Source: a candidate division SR1 bacterium Aalborg_AAW-1 (GTDB lineage: Bacteria > Patescibacteriota > Gracilibacteria > Absconditabacterales > Absconditicoccaceae). From it: a stretch of DNA of 64,000 nt. Location of the stretch: the NCBI GenBank assembly GCA_001007975.1, contig CP011268.1, positions 496,001 to 560,000 of the forward strand. The letters run 5' to 3'. Positions 39,992-51,738 of this stretch are shown in pieces. The notes beneath the pieces were generated by a model. That model ran no database searches, was not told the origin of the DNA, and saw only the letters and a program-made list of their open reading frames with translations. The first letter of the stretch is position 1; each line of letters begins with the position of its first letter. The translations under genes and the position numbers were made by a program.

Positions 39992-41536
39992 ATGATCCAC
40001 AAAATCAAAACGTATACCAATATTGGTTTGCAAGGATATGAAATTATTATCGAAGCAGATAGTAATAGATCGTTGCCTACGATTGATATTATTGGACTCC
40101 CTGATGCAGCAATCAAAGAAAGTAAAGAGAGAATAAGGGGAACCTTTCGCCACTGCCAGATTGATATTCCAGCACAGAAGATTGTTTTGAATCTTTCGCC
40201 TAGTGATATTCGCAAGGAAGGAACACGTTTCGATGTGCCTATGGCGGTCGCCCTTCTTCTGCTCTGTCGTGATGGTCAAGTTAAACATGATGATTTGGTC
40301 AGGAAAGCACTTTTTTTCTGAGAGTTATGACTGGATGGAGCAGTAAAGAGGATAGACTGACTGCTTCCGAGTGTCTTGCACGCCGTGAGGGCTGGGTATA
40401 CGGATTTCTTCATCCCTGCTGACAATATCTACGAAGTAGAGTATATCAATGGTATTACGATTTATGCTGTTTCTCATTTTCGTCAGATAGCGAATCACTT
40501 TACAGGCACGGAAGATATTAGTCCTTATGTATTGAAATCAAGTATTGATGACTTATATACTCTTACTTACGATATAGCCACTGACTTCGCTCATATTAAA
40601 GGTCAATTAGTAGCGAAAAGAGCGCTTTGTGTCGCAGCAGCTGGACTTCACAACGTCCTCATGGTGGGTTCTCCTGGTTCGGGGAAGACAATGCTTGCTC
40701 GTGCGCTTCAGAGTATTGTTCCTCCACTAGGATTCGATGAAATTCTTGAAGTGAGTCAGATTTATTCTTTGGTAGGTAAACTCACGAAAGATACTCCCCT
40801 GATCGTCCAAAGACCGTTTCGTCAAGTTCATCATACCGCAAGCAAGATATCCATTATCTGATGAGGGAAAAACCTAACACCCTGAGAGATCAGTCTTGCT
40901 CATAAAGGTATCTTATTCTTTGATGAATTACCTGAATTTCCGAGAGAAACCTTGGAAGTGCTCAGACAACCATTAGAAGATAAAATGATCGCTATATCTC
41001 GTGTGTCAGGGACGGTACAATATCCTGCAAACTTTATGTTTGTGGCGACTATGAATCCTAGTCCTTGCGGTTATTATAACGATCCAGAAGTGCCATGTAA
41101 ATGTAGTTACAACGAGATCAAAAGATATCAAAATAAGATTTCCTGACCTTTGCTTGATCGTATTGATATGATCTTGGAAATTCCCAGAGAGAAAATAGAT
41201 AATATCCTCGATGTCTGACCAGGCGAGAGTAGTGAGACCTTACGTGAAAAAGTGATGAAAGCGCGACGTCGTCAGGAATCAAGGTTTGCTTGAACTGATA
41301 TGGTAGCGAATTCTCATATGTCGAGTAAACATATTGATGAATATATCGTTTTGACTGAGAGTGCGAAAGCGTTTGTCAAACAAGCAGCTACTTCACTGAA
41401 ACTTTCACCCAGAGTCATCCATCGTAGTCTCAAGTTGGCTCGTACTATAGCAGATATGGAAGATATCGATATGATTGATACCAAACATCTTGCAGAAGCA
41501 CTCCAATATCGTAATAAGAATATGTTTATTGAATAA
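39992..41536 (+). CDS. comM: ComM/YifB-like Mg-chelatase family AAA+ ATPase
   Basis: 514 residues. The N-terminal LonC-like domain ([32 protein letters not shown]) is followed by the AAA+ core with Walker [12 protein letters not shown], Walker [11 protein letters not shown] and [14 protein letters not shown], then an Mg_chelatase C-terminal domain ([17 protein letters not shown]). In transformable bacteria ComM is a branch-migration helicase extending heteroduplex after DNA uptake; with comEC in the same window this fits natural transformation. The better-matched start is ATG 39992, not the nearby 39982 in another frame. Confidence 0.9.
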
Positions 41537-41541
41537 AAATT

Positions 41542-42357
41542 ATGAAAAAACCATTAGTATCTGTATTGATCTGTACCTATAATGCTGCATCCACTATCAA
41601 GGAGACAATTTTGTCATGTTTGGATCAAACATACACTAATATTGAAATTCTGATCCATGATGATCAATCGAGTGATGATACCATCAGTATTATTCAGTCT
41701 CTGAATGATGAGAAAATACGCATAGTACCGTCATGAAAAAAACTCTGACCGTATAGATGATTGAATTTCTTACTAGATTCAGCAAAGTGAGAATATATAG
41801 CCATACAAGACCATGATGATCTCTGGTATCCTGAAAAAATTGAAAAGCAAATATCTTTTTTAGACAGTGAACAATGAAGTAAGTACATCTGATGTGGAAC
41901 TCAAACTCGTATGTGGTATGAGTGAGATAATACATATTTTGATTACTTTCTTTGAGCTAAAAATGATTATACCATTCATCCATCATTAGTTTTTAGAACT
42001 TGAGAAGAAAGATATCCAGAAGATAGGGTCTATATGAATGATGCGTATTTTCAGAAAATCATATTATGCCAATGAAAAAAACTAATCTATAATCTCGATG
42101 AAACGTTGACCATTCATCGTATCAAATCATGAGCAGACAATTATAGTTATCGTTGGTTCCAGTTCACAACAATAAATATTCAGACACTGTTCGCGTTACA
42201 TCCATGGTGGTATGCTTGTTTTGCCTTATGTTGGGAAGGAATGAGAAAAATGGTGTATCCAGTGTTACAGAAAGTTGGAAAATGAAGGTGGATTGATTAT
42301 ATAGAGAGGATACCTTTTAAGTTGCAGGGATATAAGATTAAGTATTATGGAGTTTAA
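41542..42357 (+). CDS. GT2 family glycosyltransferase
   Basis: 271 residues. LVSVLICTYNAASTIKETI, HDDQSSDDTISII and AIQDHDDLWYPEKI (DxD-type) define a GT2 enzyme; TIHPSLVFRTGEERYPED is the acceptor-side region. It begins 5 bp after comM. Its last 20 bp overlap the convergent GT4 gene. Probably transfers a sugar onto a surface glycan; specificity unknown. Confidence 0.85.
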
Positions 42358-43486
42358 GATAAAGTTCTTGATATTGTTGTATCATATGATGTAGAGAAAA
42401 TTTGTGATCAAGAGAAACAGAAATAGTATTTTTTTGTTTAATCGCTCATTGAAATCATTGTAGAAGATCATCATAGTCTTTATATTTTGCTATGTAATTA
42501 CCTTTTTTGTTAGTTATAATTTCTGGTACTCATCACGTGTTAAATGTTATTACAGGACATCAGCAAGCCAAACTTTCTGCTACTACTAATCCAAAACTAT
42601 CAGCTAAAGTAGGGTATAAAAAGATATCAGCAGCAGAAAAATAGAGAGCTATATCTTGTTGAGATATAAAAGGAAGTTCAATAATATTTTCATAAGAATT
42701 ATATGTATGGTTTCATATAGTCATAAAGAGTACCGATGAGTCAGATTTATATTGTTTTGCAAGTTTTTTGACATATTGCAATCCTTTTAGATTACTTTTA
42801 GAACCACTTCAGGCGATACTAATACTTATAGTTTTATCTAAAGGTAATCAGAGTTGATTTCTTGCTTGTATTTTGTCTGTTTCTTTGAAAATACTTGTAT
42901 TGATACCATTATAAATAGTATATATAGCATTACTTCATACTATTGGATCATTTTTGATTTTATTACTCATCCAATCTGATACTCATACATACGTTATGGG
43001 AAGCGGTTGTAAGACTTCTAATCTTTTATTATACTGAAAGTTTTTCTTATATGGAAATAGGTTATTGTTTTGATCATTTCAAGATACTATCCAGTCATCA
43101 TGTAAAGTCATTATGATTTTTTTTTCTGTAGATATTTTGTCGAGATCATGTCGATTAAAATATCCTCACTGGATACTATGGAGATGAATAATGTCTGCTT
43201 GTTGATAAAAAACTTGTTGTGACAGTCGCTTGTAATCTATACATTCAGGTGTCATCAGCTCAAACAAAAAATTAAGTCAGACAGCCCCTTTGTATCTTAT
43301 TGTCTTATATCGTTTCGATGTCGTTGTTATATATTTGCTTGTGGTATTTTTTTGTCCTACAAAATCATATCATACGAGTTGATGAGAAGAAAATTGTCCT
43401 GAATCAAGACCATCAATAATCGATTGACACAAGCCTGCAGCACCACTACGTCCAGCGATGAGATTGATATGAAGAATATGTATCAT
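42338..43486 (-). CDS. GT4 family glycosyltransferase
   Basis: 382 residues, GT-B fold. ILHINLIAGRSGAAGLCQSI at the N-terminus, DIIHLHSIQGGYFN, and the C-terminal nucleotide-binding signature ADSFGLVVAESLACGCPVI followed by FNTGGVPEII. A retaining transferase for surface glycan assembly, last gene of the leftward operon. Its start overlaps the stop of the upstream gene by one base (TAATG). More than 15 glycines are TGA. Confidence 0.88.
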
Positions 43487-44298
43487 TATACAAATGGCTT
43501 ATCTGATAAACGATTGAGTTTATTTATTCGTCAAATAACTTTTTCTGGTAATATATTGAGGGCAATATTTCCTACTAATCATTTTATAAAAGATGGATAC
43601 TCTTTTCTGTATTTCCAACAAAGTTTGAGCGCAAGTTGTTGTTGTTTTCTACGATTTTGTAAGGAAACTCATTGAGGATTGACACGATAGAGTGTTGTAA
43701 AATCTTGTATATTATGAAGCTTATAGTATTTCCCTAACCTCAACCGCAATTCGTGATCTTCCATAAGATTGTAGTCAGGATTATAACTTCAGTATTTATC
43801 AATCGCTTCTTTTTTTATCATAATACTGGAATGAGAAAATTGTGTAGAAAGTAACATACGATTACGGATTTGCTGATCATTTTCTTGCATATAATTTTTT
43901 GTTTGTTCTTTTGTTATCATCTCTTCTAGAATAATGTTTGTCCCACAAAGACCATACTCTGGATGTGAATGTAAGAAATTAAATTGTTTTTGAAGTTTAT
44001 AATCATCAATCCAGATATCATCATCATCAATACGAGCAATATATTCTCATTGTGCAACTTCTAAGCCTTTATTAAGTGTTTTGGTGAGTTTAAGATTATG
44101 TTCATTTTTTATATACAGTATTCTTTTATCTTTGTGTTGGTATTCTATAATTGTTTTTTCAATATCATTCGTTGAGGCATCATTAATGATAATAAGTTCA
44201 AAATTTTTAAATGATTGCAAAAGTACGGATTCTATCGATTGTGAGAGTCGTTCTTTGTTACTATTGTATACTGGGAGAATGATAGATATTTTAGGCAT
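43486..44298 (-). CDS. GT2 family glycosyltransferase
   Basis: 270 residues. KISIILPVYNSNKERLSQSI, IIINDASTNDIEKT and YIARIDDDDIWIDDYKLQ (DDDD metal site), then NLMEDHELRLRL as the ED motif. Inverting transferase in the glycan operon, 5 bp after the GT6 gene. Confidence 0.88.
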
Positions 44299-44303
44299 AT
44301 ATT

Positions 44304-45152
44304 TTATTTATGAAATAATGAATAGAAAAGGCTATAAATAATTCTAGTAGTAACATAAATAGATTTAATATAAATTATCTTTAATATAGATATTTTAGGC
44401 ATTTTACTACTACGTAGTTTGTCTTTTGATCAAATAAATATTTCTTTACTCCTGCTCATAATTTTTACAGGAAATTGTGGAAACCATCATGCTTCTGGAT
44501 ATCAGTATGAAAGATCAAGGTTTTTTACATCAGTACGATCAAGAAAAAATTTATTTAGCATAGACTCATCATATCGGATAGCAGAAATATTATTTTCATA
44601 ATCTTGTTGTATTCGTTTATCACATGTTTTACAAAGTTCTAGAAAATCAAATGTTTTTCCTCAATTTAGAGCTCATAAATAATAATTTTTTCAAGATCAA
44701 TATGGAATATATGCTTTAGAGTCAGGATTTCTATCATAAGGGAATGTATCATTTATTTTATTATAATATGAAAAATGTAATAAAGCCATATAATTTTTAT
44801 TTTCAGTAGGCAAAAAATCTTTTTTGAAAATAAAATCTTTAAATTGAAAATTTGCATTAAAAAATACTATATAATCATGTTTTTCTAAAAGAGTTTTTTG
44901 TGATAAAAATATTCTGAAACGATAAAGAGTTTGGTCTGGTCGTCAAAGAGCCTTTTGATATATGAAAGTAACGTTTTTGATTTGAAGAGATAGTAGTTTT
45001 TTATCATCTGTTCGTATATAATAATGTTTATCTATATCGTTGTCTTTAGAAAAAAAATATTTTTCACTACTAGTAAAAAAGAGATCTCGATATCTAGAGT
45101 ATGTTCAAGTGCAAAAATAAAGTATTGCTATTGTTTCTTTTTTATTACTCAT
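44304..45152 (-). CDS. GT6 glycosyltransferase (ABO/alpha-galactosyl type)
   Basis: 282 residues. ILYFCTGTYSRYRDLFF opens a GT-A domain. IVFFNANFQF holds an NxN where mammalian GT6 enzymes have DVD, as known for bacterial GT6. YDRNPDSKAYIPYGSGKNYY, LGALNGGKTFDFLELCKTC and NNISAIRYDESMLNKFF align with the ABO transferase regions around YERRPxSxAYIP, YYxGxxxGG and HDESHLNKYL. GT6 enzymes move Gal or GalNAc from UDP to beta-Gal in alpha-1,3 linkage with retention. The NxN forms are reported to be metal-independent. The start overlaps the GT32 stop by 8 bp. Confidence 0.85.
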
Positions 45153-45900
45153 ATCAATATACTTTTGGATCTAAAATACCTAATTTAATTAATACTTTTT
45201 TGATAGGTTTACGGAGTCATATTTTTTCTAATCATATTCATACATAGTGTTTACATCGCATTCGATTTGTTATTCGGGATAATTTACTATAGTGTATTGT
45301 ATAAGAATTTTGCGTAACATAATGTTTTTTATTTTCTTCAGGTGTTTTGTGGCGATGATTATAGTCAATAGGTTCAAAATATTCTTTAGGATAAATTACT
45401 ATTCCTTCTTGTAAATGATACGTTTTTTTTATATCTCGATTTTTTGGTAAACCATAATTATATAATATATCAGTAATGATTTTATTATTACCACTACCTT
45501 GTTTAGCTTTATCATAATATTCTAAAATAGACTTAAAGAAAGGATGTCATTTTTCTCATCAAATCACTGCAGTTCAAATATTTTTTTCATCTGCAAATCA
45601 TAAAAAAACCCTATTTTCTAGAAAGTAATCTAATCATTTTATAAGTTCTATATCTGTATCTAAATATATTCATCATTCATGATATAATCACCAAATTCTA
45701 ACATAGTCAGATAGAAATGCCCATTGTTTTTTTTCATAAGCTTTTTGGGTGTAGTGATGTTTCGTATAGTCAAAATTATTTTCTGTAAATTCAAAAAAGT
45801 TATATTGAGAAAGATTTTTTCTCCATGATTTAAGACATACATTAGACAGTCAATCTTTTTTTTTTCATCCAAACCAACAACTAAAAATCTTTTTTTGCAT
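45145..45900 (-). CDS. GT32-like (OCH1/capsular) glycosyltransferase
   Basis: 251 residues. KKIFSCWFGG at the N-terminus, then WAFLSDYVRIWGLYHEGGIY and LDTDIELIKGLD: the DxD motif after a conserved Asp-Tyr-x-Arg-x-x-x-L segment is typical of the Gly_transf_sug (GT32) family. It likely adds a sugar to the surface glycan in the same operon. Two adjacent TGA codons supply the GG before IYLDTD. Confidence 0.82.
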
Positions 45901-45933
45901 AGTGTAGTAATACTAATAAAGATAAAATAAATT

Positions 45934-46623
45934 TTATCAATAATATTTTTTTACAGTATTAAAAAAATATTCGTCATTAAAATCTATATTACAGGTTTTT
46001 AATACATTTTCAATTTTGTTTATATCAATTATTGGGCTTCATCATTTGTTTTCTAGAGAATATAGTATTTTTTTGTTCATTATCTTTTCAAATGCTTCAA
46101 TAATTTCACTCATTGATGTCATTTTTGCATTACCTATTGTGATTATATCATTTTTAAAAATACTGTTTTCATAAATATGATTAACAATAGTATATAAATC
46201 ATCTAAATCAATGAAATTTCTTTTTGCATTACTTCGAATATTGATCGGTTGATTCGCTTGAATCTTATTATAAAAATTATTTAAAATAGTATGAGGATTG
46301 TTTGTATTTCCTATAGGATTGGAAATTCTAAAGATCAGAAAATTATTGAGTTGTTTAATAGTTTCCTCTATGTGCTTTTTGTGTATAACATATTTATTAT
46401 TATTCATTGATTCATCTGTGACGCTACATGAACTAAAATAAATTAATAATTTTCACTTAGTTGTATTAATAATATCATCAAGTAAAATCTGTTCTTTATT
46501 AAATTCATCATCATTAAGGTTTTGAGAATTCGATACTCAAGAAGCAAAAATCACAACATTATTATCATGTTGATAATTATTTTCTTTAAACTTAGAAGCT
46601 ATCATACCATTTCAAATTATCAT
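45934..46623 (-). CDS. Short NAD-dependent epimerase/dehydratase-like protein
   Basis: 229 residues. MIIGNGMIASKFKE is the nucleotide-binding loop (GxGxxG-like), IYFSSCSV the serine motif, YVIHKKHIEE the YxxxK catalytic pair, and FRISNPIGNTNNP and DLDDLYTIVNHIYE typical of extended SDR sugar-nucleotide enzymes. It is shorter than the usual 300 residues, mainly in the N-terminal half. Probably makes or modif ies the sugar donor for this operon. Confidence 0.78.
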
Positions 46624-46649
46624 TTTTTGTCATTAAAAAGACTAAATAT

Positions 46650-47366
46650 TTATTTTTTACATATTGTAATAATTTGTCAGGTGTATGTTTTGGGAAAAGA
46701 AAATCACAAAATAGTGTAGATAATTTTTGTTATTCAAATAGCAGTTTTATGTAAAATTCTTTTAAAAATAGTGTTTCAAATATATTGATTATAATGAGAA
46801 ATAGTAGAAAAGTTTCCATGTTCATGTAATAATTGAGAAAAAGAAATATAGTTGTAAAGAGAATAGTGTGTTATATCTGTATAGCGAGAACCAGTAGCTC
46901 ATAATATACTATCAGCGTTAGGCATATAGTTAATTCGCATACCTCCTTCCTGTAAAAAATGATTCATTTTATTAATTCGTACTATTCTTTCTTCTTTACC
47001 TAAATGTTCAAAAATATTTGAGGAAAAAATAATATTATATTGTGTAGTATTTGTATTAAAAAAATCAAATACATCCTGATGATGAAAAGTATAATGAGGC
47101 ATGTTTTTTTCTAGCTCATTTTGGTATGTATTATCAATATCTACTCAAGTATAGTTTTTATATCACATGCTATTCATATATGTAGAAAAATATCATTGTC
47201 CATATCAAATATCCAATATAGTAGTGTTCTTATTGGTTGGCAAAAATTTTCATATTTCATACATGAATTGCATATGGATGTTTTTTTCATCTATTACATT
47301 TCTTGATTTATATCAAATGTGATTTTTAAAATACGTATTTGACCCTCAAACATGTGTATTGTTCAT
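46650..47366 (-). CDS. SAM-dependent methyltransferase
   Basis: 238 residues. TTILDIGYGQGYFSTYM is motif I of class I methyltransferases, YTGVDIDNTY motif II, NIIFSSNIFEHLGKEE motif IV with the His of the SAM pocket. Possibly caps or decorates the glycan made by this operon. It lies 26 bp upstream of the epimerase gene in the direction of transcription. UGA supplies both glycines of DIG-YG-G. Confidence 0.82.
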
Positions 47367-47381
47367 TGTGAAAAGTAATTA

Positions 47382-48203
47382 TTAAAATATTGGTTTAATT
47401 ACTGGTATAAGCATTTTTTTTCTAATTGTATAGCTCTCAATACAATCTTTTATATGCTTAGGAACAAGAAATAGATATATTTTTTGTAACAAAGTGGGCT
47501 TTTTTTGATTTTGTTGCTTACCGATATTAGAACTGTTAGTATTTCGTAAATGATTGTGATATACCGTCTGTTTAGGATATTCTAAGAATACTTCTTTGTT
47601 TCATATTTTGTGGGCTACTACATAAATAAGATTTGGATAAGAAGATATACTAAGATTAGCATGATATACTTCTGGGAAAGATAATAAATCTTTTATCATA
47701 TACCATCATCACTTTTTATAAACAAAACACTTTGTTTTATATCATCTTTCTTCAGAAAAAAATCTATAAAAGAAATCAGGTGAAAATTGATAAAATCCAT
47801 GATTAACATGATTATTCATAGGTAGTATTCCTATATAATATCCTCATGTTTTTATTATGTCGTGGTAATTATAAAATGCTTGTACAGGATTAAACATATG
47901 CTCACTTGATCAACCATCAAAGATTATATCATATTGATGGTGAAAATTCGGATCTATAGGAGTATTGAAATCATGAGTGTAAGTTGGTCATTCATAATCT
48001 GAAAAATCTATAGAATCAAGTATATTCACTTTTCGTCTTTTTATCCAAATGTGATCAGTATATTCTTCTTTTGGTATTCAAAATTTATTCAGTATTTTTT
48101 GATCAATATAATTAGTCTGTCTTCAAATGGTTAATATTTTTTTATTCAAAAAAAGATCTTTGTTTATATCTAGAAAATGAAAGGATTCTGTGTTAACGCC
48201 CAT
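47382..48203 (-). CDS. Methyltransferase-like protein, first gene of the glycan operon
   Basis: 273 residues. NKKILTIGRQTNYIDQKIL resembles a degenerate motif I, YDIIFDGGSSEHMFNPVQAF the motif IV region of SAM methyltransferases acting in sugar loci, and KTGGYYIGILPMNNHVNHGF the following strand and loop. Its catalytic residues are unclear. It is the first gene after the operator-promoter at 48224-48262. Confidence 0.6.
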
Positions 48204-48223
48204 GCTTTTGTCTATAAGGTAAA

Positions 48224-48242
48224 TGTTATACTAACTATAACA
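48224..48242 (-). promoter_or_regulatory. Palindromic operator at the glycan operon promoter
   Basis: TGTTATA-CTAAC-TATAACA, a perfect 7-bp inverted repeat with a 5-bp centre, covering the -10 element. It suggests repression by a dimeric regulator; none is encoded nearby. Confidence 0.6.
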
Positions 48243-48262
48243 ATTTATTGGTAATTTCACAA
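48234..48262 (-). promoter_or_regulatory. Promoter of the glycan operon
   Basis: On the minus strand TTGTGA (48262-48257), 17-bp spacer, TATAGT (48239-48234), 31 bp before the first start codon. Confidence 0.6.
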
Positions 48263-48273
48263 CCCCAATATAT

Positions 48274-48299
48274 AAAAAAACTACAGAAAACTCTGTAGC
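48274..48299 (-). terminator. Terminator of the Cys-rich membrane protein gene
   Basis: On the minus strand CTACAG, AGTTTT loop, CTGTAG, then seven T. Confidence 0.9.
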
Positions 48300-48324
48300 T
48301 GATTATATTGATTCAATAGAAATT

Positions 48325-49062
48325 TTAATATCACCTCGCTACATACTGAATCAATCTGATAATAGTATATGAACCGATCACTAATCCAAGTCAGATAAGA
48401 AGTTTTTTTATATTGCCTTTGAGGTTTCCTGTAGAACTTTCATCCATTCCTCCTTGGACATATCTAAATCACATGACCACAAGCGCTATAACCATGAGTG
48501 TTCCAACGAAACTTGTTGCTGCTAGTACGATATCTTGTACGAAGAGTGTTGGGTTTGATGTAGTGTCAGAAGTACGAATACCTAATGTTTTATTAATATT
48601 TCGGCTACAAGTTCCATTTCTCATTTGTTCAGGACTACATTCTATTCCAAGATTACCATAAGCATTGTTTATACATTCTCTTTTCCCATCTGCTCAAGTA
48701 TCTGTTAGTCAAGCTGCACAAATACATGTTCATTGAGATGAATTCCATATAGAGTATTTGGGATTGTTTCATCCACAAAGTTTCTGAGTGAGATATTCTT
48801 GAGAAAGAGTTGAACATGATACACTATTATTATTCGATCATCCATTACACATACATGCTTTTTCTTGTGATGTGCTTATCATATTTACTTCTGATCCATA
48901 TTGTTTAGAACATTTATTCAATAGATCATTTTCTAGGTCTATGGTAGGAATATTTGTGGGAGGAGTGCTAACACCAACAGGCTGTACTATTACTGGAGTA
49001 AGTTCTTCATTAGAAGACTGAGCATATGTTTTTTGAATGAAGAAGAGTTTTGTTATATCCAT
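48325..49062 (-). CDS. Cys-rich secreted/membrane protein with two C-terminal spans
   Basis: 245 residues. A short N-terminus ending KTYAQSS resembles a signal cleavage region, though the preceding hydrophobic part is brief; an in-frame TAA two codons upstream excludes an earlier start. About 10 Cys lie in residues 50-155 with CxC pairs (ACMCNGG, TCICAAG), suggesting disulfides. Two membrane segments follow (FVGTLMVIALVVMGFRYVQG and IKKLLIGLGLVIGSYTIIRL), arranged like TrbC/VirB2-type pilins. Function unknown. Confidence 0.65.
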
Positions 49063-49228
49063 ATCTTAAAAATATAGTATATAAATAAAAGTTATTTCTA
49101 CAATATTACTTATCTTTATGTGAAAAGCAAAAAAAATACTTTTTTTCATGATTTGAGAAATCTTTTGTGTTTTATATCATAAAAAATAAAAAATGGTATA
49201 GTCTCTCTTGTAAGATTGTTCTAGGTAT

Positions 49229-49256
49229 TTGATAAAAAAAACAAATCGATTAGAAT
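49229..49256 (+). promoter_or_regulatory. Possible promoter of the 49287 cluster
   Basis: TTGATA at 49229-49234, 16-bp spacer, TAGAAT at 49251-49256. Confidence 0.4.
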
Positions 49257-49286
49257 GATAAGGTATATTATTTTGTACACCACTCC

Positions 49287-51599
49287 ATGAATCCAAACCA
49301 AACACCAATACCTTCAAATCAACCACTCCAATCCAATCAGGAAACAACTTCTTTGGATACTTTTGCTCATCAAGAATCTTCAACTCCTGTAACTGATTCA
49401 TTGTATGTATCGTGAAGCTCAACAACTCACGTGGATAAAGTGGTAAAAACATATATGACATTACAAAAACTTTTTTTCTGACTCGGAATCCATGTAGTAT
49501 TACTTATTGTAGTATTGATTATTGTATGGAGATTTACTCTTCCTGATACTGATATTCCTTTCCCTATGAGAAATCAAGAACTTCAGCTGAAAGAATCACA
49601 ACTTCAAAATCAAGTTATATGAATTACGGAGAAAGATAGCTTGACTCATGATATTAAAGTTATCGTTAAACAGTGATCCTTAGAGATTCAGTGAGATAAA
49701 CTTTTGACTGTAAATAATTTAGTAACATATAAAGGTTTTACACTTCCACATAAAACATTTATTACCTTATTGAATTGAACTGGAGAATTACAACCTGCAT
49801 CATATTTCACTACTCGTTCATACTCACTTGATGAATTAGATGCTTACATGAAAAAAATAATTTTTGATAATTATGCATCTTCGAGCGTTACATTGCCTAC
49901 GTTTTCTCAAACACAATTGTTATATACATCACAACCTTTGATGAAGTATTTTGGTGTACAATGTTTATTGTATCCAACTCAAACAAATGTTATTTGTAAT
50001 ACTCTTGCTCAATCTGTTCTGCCCAAATTAGGTATTTATAATCTTACCAATCATTATAGTGAGTTAATTGAACTTTCTCAAAAAATACAATGAACTTCTC
50101 ATCAAGTAACATTTTGTAATGCTATTAAGCAGTATCTGTTTCTATCAAATGATTTGAATGATACTATTAAGCAAGTTATGGAACAATGTGGCCGTGAATA
50201 TGAAGATATGTTTAGCGAATTCAGTGCGTTTCGTACCATACAAGAACAACTGAGCAAACAATCAGTTCAGCCTAATGTGACAAGCAGTGCTGTCTTAAAT
50301 AGTTATAAACTTCTTTCTGTAATGCAGGAGATTTATCAAGAGATTACAAAAGGGAATAGTATTAATGATCTTCGTATTAGTAGTTATCTTGACTATGTGA
50401 GATCTCTGCTCAAAAATACGCAATATATCCAATGATTTTATATGGATGTGATTGCAAGATATAATAATACATTTTTATCTCCGGTTCTTACGAAAAATAG
50501 TGTGGTTGCAAGATGAGATGAGGCCGCAATTTATAGAAAACTTTTGCTTGAAGTGAATGAAATTAATCAAGGAAGTGTGTCAAAATGATTTACTGGGTTA
50601 CAACTCTTAGTAAGTAATCCATCTTTGATTTCTGTTTCTTCAGGAGCTCTCTACACAGGAGATACGACTATTGCTCTTAATCTTAGCTTATCAGAGCGCT
50701 TCACACAATCGTATTCGTTTACAAATTTTATAATTTTGAATACCAAAGAAAATCCTAATCAAACATTATCTGTAGAATGACGTTTGCGTTTTGATTCTGA
50801 TGTGTGATTAACAAATAATACACCTTTAACTGCAGTGTTTCTCTATAAGGATCAAAGATTTTATATAGAGTCTATTACTATGCCAAGACAACCCCTACTT
50901 ACGTTGTCTATTAATCCAAAATTAGCCATTAAACCTCTTTCAATCTCAGAATTATATGATTTAATTGTTGATACTCAGAAGTGATTGTCATGAGCTCCTG
51001 TTACATCATCAGATGTGTGTTCTACATTTAAAAATGATAAAACCCTTACATCGTGTACTCCACAACAGGCTGTATTTACTAGAAATAGTATTAAGTATGT
51101 GTTTACTTATAACAGTACTCAATGAGTGACAAATTATAGTATCAGTGATAAAGTTCTTGAGCAATCAGTAATGAATACTTATTGAAGTGCTATTACACTG
51201 ACAAAAAATCCAGTAGAAGCTATTACTATTCTTTTAAGTTATAAAGTAGAGAAAGAAAATATATCTCCTACAACATGAGATGTAGGCTGAGTACAGGAGG
51301 TACAGATTCAAAAACATTTTGATGAAATAGGTGCTACTATTGTAAAAATTACAAAAAATAATGCCTATTATGTTATTCAGTTTACAATTCAATCTTATAA
51401 TTTTACTGCTGTATATGACGCAAGTACACAAAGTATTATAGGTCTTGGTATTACTATTAATACTACTACATATCCTATACGTAATTTTCAATTTCAATTT
51501 CTGACGGCATCTGTTGCTGATAAGACACTTTTTAAGAATGATCCTAAGACATTGTTATTACAATATGACCCATTAACAATCAAAAAATTACAATTATAG
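49287..51599 (+). CDS. Large single-span membrane protein, 770 aa, unknown
   Basis: A Gln/Ser/Thr-rich cytoplasmic N-terminus (about 60 residues) precedes one membrane segment (LGIHVVLLIVVLIIVWRFTL). The remaining 690 residues are probably outside, with mixed helices near 100-400 and beta-rich sequence toward the C-terminus (TNYSISDKVLEQSVM). Some Cys are scattered. No family recognised. First of three similarly built proteins ahead of a prepilin, so a part in pilus or secretion assembly is possible but not shown. More than 20 TGA codons. Confidence 0.7.
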
Positions 51600-51738
51600 T
51601 ATATTGTTTATATTGTTATTATATCATATTATTATAAAATTACAATTATATTAGTATCTAATAGTATGATGAAGATTCTAAAAAAATAAAATTTGAGTAT
51701 AGTAGTAAAGATTATTTATATTATCTTTTATATCTCAT

